This document shows, one piece after another, positions 1 to 10,400 of a stretch of DNA of 64,000 nt; the stretch's first letter is position 1, and every line of letters begins with the position of its first letter. The DNA lies in NCBI RefSeq assembly GCF_036588685.1, contig NC_086383.1, positions 49,248,448 through 49,312,447 of the forward strand, written 5' to 3'. Position numbers and translations under genes: made by a program. The notes beneath the pieces are model-generated. The model did not search any database and was not told the origin of the DNA. It saw nothing but the letters and a program-made list of their open reading frames with translations. The DNA comes from Mytilus trossulus. Lineage: Eukaryota > Mollusca > Bivalvia > Mytilida > Mytilidae.

Positions 1-428
1 GCTTTCATTGATTAATGATCGTCGCTTTGAGCCGAATATTTAAAAGCCTGGATGTGTATTAAAATGAAAACATTAAAAGAGTTAAATGACTAAGAGGGGC
101 CTAAAAATAGCCAAATTCATCAACGATTTAATTTTGCCGGCGGGAGTTGGCACAAATTAATTCTTTTTAATATTTAAATCTATTCACTGACATTACATTT
201 TAGTCATATGAATTGTGTTTTCACTCAATAAAACATGGTTGCACTAAAAAAAAACAACACCGATAGATCTGACAAATATACATTAGGCACCCAATTATGG
301 CGTTTTGAATAACATTTTATTTATACTAGTCCATCTTCGGCAGTGAAACATAAATTTTTACTGATAATTATTTACCTGAAACGTGATTCAAATCCAACTT
401 CACAGGTTTGAAAATTCAAAAACAAGAC

Positions 429-712
429 ATGATATTTGTTCGAATCATTTTGTTGATTGTTATGTGGAAGCATGTCACGTCTTGGTCCTGTCTTTCTAAC
501 GAATCAAAGAAAGATTTCGATGACTCTAGAATTGCTCTTAAAGACATGGAAACCCATCTTTGGAACACAGTCAAGAAATTAGAAAATGGATTCAAGAAAA
601 TAACAGCTTCAATACAGGACCAGCTTGGGGTAGTTAAAGATGCTCTATTAAATGTCGGAGAAAAGGTCAAGAAAGTTGATAGTGACTTCCAGGTTCTAGG
701 GAAAGATTCAGA
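429..712 (+). CDS. Exon 1 of the C-type lectin gene: signal peptide and helical stalk
   Basis: The first ATG at 429 opens MIFVRIILLIVMWKHVTSWS, a short N-region and hydrophobic core typical of a signal peptide. About 70 mostly charged residues follow (KDMETHLWNTVKKLENGFKK, then a DQLGVVKDALLNVGEKVKKV stretch). They have heptad-like spacing and no prolines, suggesting a coiled-coil stalk. The frame runs into a consensus donor, GA|GTAAGT at 713-718, whose TAA is the apparent stop. The frame is open back to a TTG at 408, but ATG 429 fits the signal peptide better. Confidence 0.65.
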
Positions 713-2915
713 GTAAGTATAATCTTTTTATATTTTTCTTCTAATATTTGTAATGTTGTTTTATCACTATCTTTTGAATAATTTGAAATTAATTGTTCAT
801 TGCTCTAGAAAGACTAATTTGTAGTACCTTTTTTTTCCTTTTGCTTTTGATGACCACCTTGCGTTTTTGTTTTTGTTTTTATATGAAGACATTTTAAAAT
901 AGATACTGACTTTATTTATTTACCAGAATAAGTATTTTCATATTGATAATAGTTACATATTGTATTTATTTATGTAGATACATATAGCAAAAATAATAAA
1001 ATGGGTTCCTTTCAAGATAGAGTTTGAATGGAGGAAAAGAATAACTTTGTTATGGCTTATTACGTATACGATTATAAAACAATGAACACATTGGTAAAGT
1101 GTTTCGCGGAACCCTGTATCTCGCTTGCAATTGTTGCTGTCAGTGTTAAAGTGTAATATTGACCGTAAAAAGTAAAATACAAACATGAAAAACAACACTT
1201 TTTCTTAAGATAATATCTTTATCAGGAACTACGAAGTCAAATATTTAAAAGCCAATGATATATTTAAGAAAGGAATGCTTCTTTTGTAAATACATTGGGA
1301 TGGAAAGGTGTTAACCGATGTTCATTTTGTATGAAACGCGGAAGCACCTCATTAGAAAAAAAGATGTACGCACGGTCAACGATTTTACAACCCTATTCAA
1401 TACTTATAGTCACATTGTTTCGCTATGATCATGACAAAACGATTACCATCATGTTTTTTTTTTTTACCTGTGCACTTATTTTTGACAACGTGTCATCATG
1501 TGTAAATTCAATTTGAAACGAAGAATGACGCGATATTATAATAACGTATAATAATGAAACGTATGTCATTTTCTTTTTTTTCTTTTGTTACATCTTTTGA
1601 CATCGGACTCGGACTTCTCTTGAACTGATTTTTAATGTGTGTATTGTTATTCTTTTACTTTTCTACATTGGCTAGAGGTATAGGGGGAGGGTTGAGATCT
1701 CATAAACATGTTTAACCCCGCCGCAATTTTGCGCCTTTCCCAAGTCAGGAGCCTCTGGCCTTTGTTAGTCTTGTATGATTTTAAATTTTAGTTTCTTGTG
1801 TATAATTCGGAGTTTAGTATGACGTCCATTATCACTGTACTATTATGCATATTTTTAGGGGCCAGCTGAAGGACACCTACGGGTGCGGGAATTCTCGCTA
1901 CATTGAAGACCCATTGGTTGCCTTCGGCTGTTGTCTGCTCTATGGTCGGGTGGTTGTCGCTTTGACATATTCACCATTTCCTTTCTCAATTTTGTCTAAT
2001 GTAATTAGAACTAAACACAGTTGTACAGATATATAACCAGTAATGAAAACAAAAATGACACATTCATCTTATGTCAACTTTGCCTGAGAGAATTGAGACC
2101 TTTATATTTTTTTGTAGAGACTAAATGGCATAAATACAACGGTCACTGTTACTATTACAGTTCTGATGCCAAAACCTGGTTCAATGCGGAGGTAATAACT
2201 CATAATAACGTGTTCCATCGTTGGAAGTATTGATGTATTAGTAAATATTTTGTTTTTAAGCTTTAAGCTGGTTTATCTTGAATGAATCAGCCACAATCTT
2301 GGATCAGCAAAGGCAACATATTTAAATTTCAAAATTTGCAAAAAAGCAGATTATTTTCAGATAAAAGAAGTCTGTCAAAGTAATTTAAGTCTCTTAAAAA
2401 ACATCGCATTTTAATTCAGCAAATAAATTCTAAAGATAAAAGTGTCAATAATCTCATCAAAGATATCAGGATTAGATCTTTTGTTCGCCTGACATCCATT
2501 TCATCTACATAAGACTGATACGTGACGGCAAATATATAAAAGCTAAGTTAATATATTCTTTTGGTAGAACATCCATAGTACTTCAGAAACGTGTTGATTA
2601 CTGTGCTTTGGACTTTTTTGGCGAGGAAACCTCCACCAGATGATGCATCGAACCAGTGGTTGTAGATACACTCAACATATAAATTAGGATTAGCATGTTT
2701 TGTTACGCGGTTTTCGTTTATAATACCCTCATTCGTGAGGCTCGAATCAAAATAGTTTATTCATCTGTTTATACTGTTTAGATTTCACCTTCTGTTTGAA
2801 AATTTAATTGTAGAGAAAATGTAGAAATATTGGTGGTTACATTATCAAGCTTGATGACAGAGAACTGCATGAAAAGATCTTTGCAAGCAGACCTTTGAAT
2901 ATTATGCAGTTTCTG
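429..2915 (+). CDS. C-type lectin gene, secreted, 5' part (three exons visible, 3' half not found)
   Basis: Three + strand exons look like one secreted C-type lectin. Exon 1 (429-712) gives a signal peptide and an amphipathic helical stalk. The exon at 2118 (or 2120)-2191 carries the opening of the lectin fold, with WHKYNGHCYYYSS and TWFNAE. The exon from 2814 continues in matching phase 0 with RKCRNIGGYIIKLDDREL. C-type lectins of this layout bind sugars outside the cell and in bivalves often act in immunity or shell matrix; that role is family knowledge. Exon 1 ends after two bases of a codon, while the next exon accepts phase 1 or 0, so an intermediate exon or another donor is needed. The third exon meets TGA at 2916 with only weak donors before it. 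No WxG or C-terminal Cys exon was found downstream, so the gene may be truncated. Confidence 0.6.
1585..2010 (+). repeat. Dispersed repeat family R2, near full-length copy
   Basis: This shares long stretches with 54,955-55,375, including atagggggagggttgagatc, cccaagtcag.agcctctgg and ggggccagctgaaggacacc. Shorter copies lie at 28,975-29,165, 30,890-31,025, 35,378-35,515 and, reversed, 50,915-50,995. It sits inside the intron of the lectin gene and generates spurious short open frames. Confidence 0.75.
2118..2191 (+). CDS. Lectin-domain exon (first part of CTLD)
   Basis: A T-rich tract ending in GTAG precedes the reading TKWHKYNGHCYYYSSDAKTW then FNAE, which matches the start of C-type lectin domains: the W.....CY.....TW..A pattern with the first conserved Cys. 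The donor is GAG|GTAATA at 2192. AG at 2116-2117 or 2118-2119 could be the acceptor, giving phase 1 or phase 0. Confidence 0.65.
2475..2700 (-). repeat. Degenerate copy of dispersed family R3
   Basis: It contains decayed versions of the R3 motifs seen elsewhere: ttcatctacataagactgat followed by gtgacg, then ccaccagatgatgcatcg and ccagtggttgtagata. It lies between the two lectin-domain exons. Confidence 0.45.
2814..2915 (+). CDS. Lectin-domain exon (second part of CTLD), possibly broken
   Basis: The exon begins after TTAATTGTAG at phase 0, matching the phase 0 end of the previous exon. It reads RKCRNIGGYIIKLDDREL then HEKIFASRPLNIMQ, where C..GGY...LDD.EL is the usual second segment of a C-type lectin domain. 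The frame stops at TGA 2916. Possible donors before it (CA|GTTTCT at 2909, CT|GTGATT at 2914) are weak, so either one is used or this copy is a pseudogene. Confidence 0.55.
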
Positions 2916-2918
2916 TGA

Positions 2919-3890
2919 TTTAAAAAAAATTTAATTTGCTTTTTCTTATTGAGATTGAAAAGACATTATTGTTATATCTATTCCAAATTGTAGTAGGATT
3001 ACAGCACTATGAATGACATATAATCATTTTCTTAAAGATCATTTTTAAACGGAGTGAAGAGACTATTAACCATTATATCTAATTATGTTAGAATCAGGAT
3101 TGATTTATCTGAATATAATAAAATGCTAAAGTCGCTTTTAATCAGATATGCGGGCTTTCCAACTATTCCATTAATAAATATTGTTCACATAAATCCGGAT
3201 ATCAGAAACAGACCCCTGGATTTTTTAGAAAATTTCTTGCAACTTATTACAAAATGATAAACAATGTTTATAGAAGCCTTCAGAAAATCATTTTCTACAC
3301 ACCAAGATGAAGTATCTCCATATTTTGTTGTGTGCATCTTTAAAAACGATAATTGTATGAATTTTAAGATATCACATTCGTTACAATTGTGCGTCAATGT
3401 GGGTGATGTCCTGTGCTGTATGTCTTTGTAGTTGTTCTGCGGTGTGTATGTTGCGTTGGCTATTATATTATTTGTTTCTGCGTTTTTCTGTGATGAGATT
3501 TCTTGTGTGTGGTTGTGCTGTCCTTCTAACAAAATTGATTATCATTCCCATATAATTTTTCTTGCACTTCAGTGGTCCTGCTGTCAATTTGTTTATTTCT
3601 AAAAGTTTGTGTTTCCCTCGATTTTAGTTTGCAACCCCGGATTTGTTGTATCTCAATCGATTCATGAATTTTGAACTAACTTATAGTACTGTTGCCTTAC
3701 TGAGACTTCAAAAGTTATATAGGAATCAAATTCACGACACGAACAGTATCTTTTGGTTCGATGGTGTTTTGATAGACAAGTAACTTAGATAAATAAGGAA
3801 ACCCCTTTTTTACTACAAACAATGTAGATTTAGAAACCTATTCTTCAATTTCCATTGAAGATAGAACATAGATTTAAAATTTATCCATAT
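2919..3890. other. AT-rich stretch without recognisable genes
   Basis: Only short frames of random appearance are present on both strands. No exon with lectin residues (WxG, the second and third conserved Cys) could be found here, though this is where the rest of the upstream lectin domain would be expected. Confidence 0.5.
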
Positions 3891-3894
3891 TCCA

Positions 3895-5240
3895 ATTCTA
3901 ATAAAATTAACGGTACCAATTTTCTTGCACCAGATGCGCATTTCGACAACACATGTCTCTTCAGTAATGCTCGTGGCCAACATATTTCTAATCCAAAGCT
4001 TATATAAAAGATGAAGAGCTATAATCCAAAAGGTCCAAAAAGTATAGCCAAATCCGTGAAAGAAATCAGAGCTTTGCATGAGGGAGATACATTCCTTAAT
4101 TTATAATAATTACTAATATTTTGTAACAGCAAATTTTAATAACACAAAAAAATCCGTATTTTCATGCCAGTACCGAAGTACTGGCTACTTGGCTGGTAAT
4201 ACCCTCGGGGACTTATAGTCCACCAGCAGAGGCATCGACCCAGTGGTAGTAACAAAATTAATGGTACCAATTTTCTTGCACCAGATGCGCATTTCGACAA
4301 CACATGTCTCTTCAGTAATGCTCGTGGCCAACATATTTCTAATCCAAAGCTTATATAAAAGATGAAGAGCTATAATCCAAAAGGTCCAAACAGTATAGCC
4401 AAATCCGTGAAAGGAATCGGAGCTTTGCATGAGGGAGATACATTCCTTTATTTATAATAATTACTAATATTTTGTAACAGCAAATTTTAATAACACAAAA
4501 ATTCCGTATTTTCATGCCAGTACCGAAGTACTGGCTACTGGGCTGGTAATACCCTCGGGTACCAATAGTCCACCAGCAGAGGCATCGACCCAGTGGTAGT
4601 AATAAAATTAACGGTACCAATTTTCTTGCACCAGATGCACATTTCGACAACACATGTCTCTTCAGTGATGCTGGTGGCCAAAATATTTGAAATCCGAAGC
4701 TTATATAAAAGATGAAGAGCTATAATCCAAAAGGTCCAAAAAGTGTAGCCATATCCGTGAAAGGAATCCGAGCTTTGCATGAGGGAGATACATTCCTTAA
4801 TTTTTAATAATTACTAATATTTTGTAACATCAAATTTTAATAACATAAAAAAATCCGTATTTTCATGCCAGTACCGAAGTACTGGCTACTGGGCTGGTGG
4901 TACCCTCGGGGACTATTAGTCCACCAGCAGAGGCATCGACCCAGTGGTAGTAACAAAATTAACGGTACCAAATTTCTTGCACCAGATGCGCATTTCAACA
5001 ACACATGTCTCTTCAGTGGTGCTCGTGGCCAAAATATTTGAAATCCAAAGCTTATATAAAAGATGAAGAGCTATAATCCAAAAGGTCCAAAAAGTATAGC
5101 CAAATCCATGAAAGGAATCAGAGCTTTGCATGAGGGAGATACATTCCTTAATTTATAATAATTACTAATATTTTGTAACAGCAAATTTTAATAACACAAA
5201 AAATCCGTATTTTCATGCCAGTACCGAAGTACCGGCTAAA
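3895..5240 (-). repeat. Tandem array of four ~351 bp monomers (family R3 monomer)
   Basis: The landmark ggtaccaattttcttgcacc or its variant recurs with ggtacc at 3912, 4263, 4613 and 4964, spacings of 351, 350 and 351 bp. Each monomer holds ccaccagcagaggcatcgac, tgcatgagggagatacattc and atgccagtaccgaagtactg. Monomers differ by scattered substitutions. The same frame opens four times on the - strand and gives near-identical 71-88 aa products; that is an echo of the tandem repetition and not evidence for genes. Related sequence in the opposite orientation is at 56,190-56,960. Confidence 0.9.
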
Positions 5241-5559
5241 CTGTAAGATTTGCTAGTAGTTATTCATAGATTGAGCTCATCCCATACAAACTATTCAATC
5301 ATAGAGCTACTAAGATTATTATAACAACTACTACAAGAGAAATAGCGGAGAAACAGCATTATATGTTTTTTTTTCAAATTAGAACCATTACAGTGCAAAG
5401 GGGATGCGGAGATACAACAGTGTTGTACTGATCAATAGTAGAAGGGTGAAGAAATCTCGTATTATAGTTGTTTAGGGAAATATACCATTGCTCTTGGATC
5501 TCAATTATATGTTTATCTCCTTATCTTTTTTTTAAAGTGGACATATGTGTTCCACTCTG

Positions 5560-5985
5560 TTTTTTGTAAGATGTAATTTTTTATCCATTTGATGAGTTAA
5601 GCCATGTTCAACTGATTTTTTTTATAGTTTGTTCTCATGTTGTACACCACTGTCCCAGGTTAGGTGAAGGGTTTGGATACCGCTAAAATGTTTAACCCAG
5701 CCACGTTCTGTATGTAAGTGTCTGTTCCAAGTCAGAAGCTCTTAATTCAGTGGTGGTTGTCGTTTTTTGATGTCAAACATATTTGTTTTTCGTTAATGTT
5801 TTGGTACATTAATTTGGCCGTTCGTTTCCTTGTTTTCCATTTGTCATGTCAGGACATTTTATAGCTGATTATACTATATGGTCTTTGCTAATTTTTTAAG
5901 GTCGTACAATGACATAAAGTTGTTAATTACTGTGTCATTTTGGTCTCTTGTTGAAGGTTGTCTTATTGGCAATCATACAACATCT
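5560..5985 (+). repeat. Dispersed family R1, near full-length copy
   Basis: The sequence resembles 57,120-57,540: gatgagttaagcc, ccactgtcccaggtta, atgtttaacccagccac, ccaagtcagaag, a gtcgtacaatgacataaagt segment and a tail with ggtctcttgttgaaggttgt and attggcaatca. Differences are scattered, as in an old insertion. Confidence 0.75.
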
Positions 5986-5990
5986 TCCTA

Positions 5991-7067
5991 TAATATTATA
6001 TTACAATTAGATTCACACGACGATTAATTAGAATCTAAAATGATGCTCATTCCGTCTTAAATCCAAGTAGCACACGTTTGTAGTCTTCAAATCCATAGCA
6101 CAGGTTTGAGAGTTTTGAATGACTTTAATTCATGAAAGCAAATCAAACAAACCCAATTTATAACATGCTAATTTCATCATGTGCATGTTACAAATATAAA
6201 TATTTCAAACCAGAATTAAGAACACTTTTCATAATTTATTGATAACAATGAACATTTCATAATACTCCAATTATCACAGCTTATCATTCCAATTTATACA
6301 ATAAATAATACGTAAAATATATTTTTTTATTACATTTCGAAGTGTTGTTTGTCACTATTGTATGTAAAATATTTGAGAACATTTCATGTATTCCTTTTTA
6401 GGGGATTACAGTGTATATCTTATTGTATGAAAAATATCCTATTAATATGTGTTTCATAGAAGCTCAAAATACAACCATGAAAATGGTTGACACAAAAGTT
6501 TTGATAATTTTAAAGAGTTATACAGCTAAACAGCGGACTATCTCATCTAAAAAAAATCCAAAATATATATCTGTCTAGTCAACTGAATATTACCCTGCAA
6601 CCAAAACGATTGTTTTCTGACTTTTCAAAGTTTACCCAATATTCAATAAAAGAAAAAGTTATGGCAAAAAATGTTTTCTCCTCAAAATTTAAACGATCAA
6701 TAAATTTAATAACTACAGTACTAACATAGATACTTTTATAGTAATTTGTATCTCATCATGCATCTTTTGAAAAGTTTTGACAATACGTGATGTAATCAAT
6801 CTATAATCATGAATTGCTTTTATTGTGGAGCTTTTAAAACTATTATGCTGACGCGTTTTTTTCAAAAGACGTCTAAATATATCTATTATGCTTTTAGTTA
6901 AGAAAAAAACTCTTACTTTAAAAAAAAGTAAATTGTCTCTATCATGTCTATATAAACAACATCAAGGCATTGAAGTATAACATATTTTCAAATTAAATCT
7001 GTTTATATAAATGAGAATAAAGCAATTAAAATCGTTACTCAAGTTCGTTAACAACACTTCCTAACGA
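5991..7067. other. AT-rich intergenic stretch
   Basis: No exon-like open frame, inverted-repeat ends or tandem repeat was recognised. It lies beyond the 3' end of the long - strand gene that terminates at 7,145. Confidence 0.5.
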
Positions 7068-7073
7068 TTTATT
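7068..7073 (-). terminator. Candidate polyadenylation signal of the long minus-strand gene
   Basis: AATAAA on the - strand lies about 70 nt downstream of the TAG stop codon at 7,145-7,147, a normal spacing for a short 3' untranslated region. Confidence 0.45.
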
Positions 7074-7144
7074 AATGGACGGATGGAATTGTACAATTAA
7101 TACTATTTCATACAAATTAGAACACTTATATCATGTATATCACT

Positions 7145-7412
7145 TTAACTAGCCTTCTGCGCTGATCCTGTTGGCTGTTGCTGAGGTTTCTGTGACTCAT
7201 CAAGTGACTTTACACACTCAGACACTGCTTTTCGTGAACCAGGAGTATTTTGAAGATATGCAAAGTATGCTTTGCGCATGTGCGGTCGATTCATCGGATG
7301 AATTTCCTCTATTTTATCTAGATCCATTCTGTAAAAATCATCCTTTGTACGCTTATAATCTTTGTCGATCTTCTGTGGAGCATTCAAACTAAATCTCTGA
7401 TTCATTTCCTCC
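7145..7412 (-). CDS. Terminal exon of the large minus-strand gene
   Basis: After TTTTAG the exon reads (R)EEMNQRFSLNAPQKIDKDY, continues through FYRMDLDKIEEIHPMNRPHM and YFAYLQNTPGSRKAVSECVK, and ends in a Gln-rich tail, QKPQQQPTGSAQKAS, then TAG. Balanced composition with many charged and aromatic residues indicates a folded or conserved region. The first base completes an Arg codon begun in the exon at 8108-8254. The ATG at 7405 is internal. Confidence 0.8.
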
Positions 7413-10400
7413 CTAAAACGAATAAAAAATATATAGTAAAAGACAAAGGTTTAGTAACATAAGAATGGCTTCACACTGAAAGGAATTGATAGTCCATTAA
7501 ATGATATACAATTAATAACGTTAACGGTACCAGTTTTACTACTTGGTGCTTTTTGGCGCCGAATTGTTATACCACATAGTGACATCTTTCCTTGGAACTG
7601 TTAACGATTAATAACCATATTTTCTTAGCGAACTGTTAACCCCGTATTTATTAAAAAAAGGCAATTACCTTATGTGTGTTCGCAAAATTGCTTTTTAAAA
7701 CTATAAATCATGGAATTATGTATGTCATTTGTGAACTATTAACCATTTATCAGCTAATTCTACAACAATTACGAAATGTTCCAAAATAATTCCAAATTTC
7801 AACAACCAAGTATTAACAAACCAAAGCCAACTTTAACCATACCTAGCTGTATGCGCGAGCTGCCAACCAAATATTACGGTGGTATCATTACAAACTGTTA
7901 ACAATGAAATGTAAACTGTAAAATATCGTATTTCCAATATTTACTATTAAAACTGTTTATTTATCATAATCATAGTCATCACAAACTTCCCTCGTCCTCA
8001 TTCTTATTGTTAGTTTAACATCAATGTTCAATATTATAACATTGAATGGTGTGAAAATGACACATTCCGTTTATCAATCATGTTTATTAAAATGGATAAG
8101 TCAATACCTAAATTTAGGAATATCTTGATAGGGAAATCTCATTGTAGCGTTTTCCTTTCCGGCATGGAACGGTACAACTGGAAATTTTGGCAGTCGAGTG
8201 CTTCCCTTCTTGTCTTTCTTGTCTTTCTCTTTGGCATCTTTTTCTTTCTTTTGTCTGCATATGAAAAATAAAGTTAAAAATCAAACTTTTTTATTTTCTT
8301 GATTTTTTTTCTATAAGAAGAAAATCTGCAAATTCATAATCAGATGTTTATTTTATAAAATTTTGTTTCAATAAGCTCGAAATCATAAGTCCCCTCATCG
8401 GGGTGTCCAAGTTATCACATAGTCACAATAATCATCATTTGTTTTAAACTAGATAATAAAATAATCAAAAATACTCTCCTAGATTATTGGATAATCAAAA
8501 TATCATAAAGTATTCAGTCTGGTAATCAAATGATCACAATAAAAATAGTCAAGTATTCACATAATCAAAATACCCAATGAGGAGGCTCAATCATATAAGC
8601 ATGAAATTCTGTTTAAACTCACTCTTTTGTTCTCTCTGGACTATGTGTTGTTCCTCGTGTTGACGTTCGCTGAGCACTACCAATTTTTGGCAGAATTGTG
8701 TTATCCATCTCTAGATCTACCCATGGATCACAAAGTCCTACAGCGGTACTTCGACTAACATAGCTATGGCGGAACTCTTCAGGCTGAAAATAAAATCTTA
8801 AATTATTTTGTCACATACAACATCTAATTGTTAATACTCAACAAATATATTACAAATATGTATTTTTTTGTATGAGGCTGACAACTTTTTCTTGCAATTA
8901 CAAAACAGTTAATATAGATCTGTTTTAGTTCTGTAAATCAGAAATTATTGCAGTGTTTTAATTATTGCGAAAAATGCGGCAAAGTCATAATCGCAATAAT
9001 TTACACTCGCATTTTAATTGTTTTTATCCGAATTAAACAGGAATTTTCTCAATTTTGCAAAAACTTAAATCATATTTTAGTCTAAAATTATAAAATCGCA
9101 ATAATATATGCATGCAAGGATTTTTGAATTTACAGTATAAATGAGACAACCATTCACAAGAGGAAAACGAAGAAGATTGTGGAAACAAATTACGATTACT
9201 GTTCGGTCCAAGGACAAAGTCGTATAGTAGTGTAAGCTACAAAAGGGCATGACATAAAATATGTGAAAGAATTAAAAAATTAATACCAACAATCGGATTT
9301 ATGAATAAAACAATTAAAACGGGTAATTAAAAGCCCTAGACTTTGGACAGGCACATTTAACATGTGAAAGAATAATATGAACTGTAATAAATTGATCATC
9401 TTATACATTGTGGTAAACGAATATAAATATACATTGTAAACTAGCAAATACAAACAATATATGCGATTAACTTTAGCTGTCGTGGTTACCTCATTCATCA
9501 GACAACTCTTCTTATTTACAGCATTCAAGTTTTCTTATGTTGTGGATTCATTAATGTTTGTCGATATCAATTTCAAAATATTGATAAAAACTTATATATA
9601 TATTCGTGGATATTTGCTTTAGTTGATTTGTCAAAGTCTATAAGACAATGTGTACTTTGTTGAACATATAAATCCGAGGTTCACCAATCAAAGAAAATTA
9701 GTATCCCAAGAATAATAAAGAATCCACAGTAAATAGTTATCAAATTTACCAGGATTATAATTTAGTACACCAGACGCGCGTTTCGTCTACATAAGACTCA
9801 TCAGTGACGCTCATATCAAAATATTTATAAAGCAAAACTAGTACAAAGTTGAAGAGTAACTAATTAACTCGGGTGAACCTGCAAGACAAACAAACAAACT
9901 CAATGTCTGGATCTTTTATCGTCTTTGTCATATTCTCTTTCCAGTAATGTCCATGATCTCATGGTAATATGAAGGAAAAAGTTAAAAAGACATTTAGTTC
10001 TATTAGGTGCATCAATTACATGTGCCTTAAGAATAATAAACGTGCAAAAAGGAATTAAAAGATGAGTTAAATTCACAGGTCAATTTTATTACTTGAAAAG
10101 GATTTTGTAGTGATCATGGTGATAATGTACTAAAATTGTAAGGTTAGAGCATGAACAAAGTGTTTCAATTCATAAAAAAAGAAATAGTTTAAAATGGGAT
10201 TATGTTTTCAAATATTTGATCAGAACTTTGCTCTAAAACATTTAAAACTGTATTGAAATGGTACATATCTGGCAAAAGTTAAACGAACATATGTCTAATC
10301 AGAAACCGCTTCTCACTAGCAAAACTCTATCCTTTGTAAGCGAAATAGATATTAGTATTAAAAAGATATAGTTCCACCTCCTCTCTAGCGAAGCTTGACC

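Noticed and set aside
1226..1285. Possible missing lectin exon (NYEVKYLKANDIFKKGMLL) after ATCTTTATCAG
   Set aside because: It accepts the phase 2 end of exon 1 but leaves in phase 2, which does not fit the exon at 2,118, and the donor is weak.
1845..2036. 63-codon + frame and its relative at 28,902-29,207
   Set aside because: Both read through dispersed family R2 copies.
3813..5131. Four near-identical 71-88 codon frames on the - strand starting MQSSDSFHGFGYTFWTFW
   Set aside because: They are the same frame in successive monomers of the 351-bp tandem repeat. No splice or start evidence.
7171..7392. 73-codon + frame
   Set aside because: Antisense shadow of the terminal exon of the large - strand gene.
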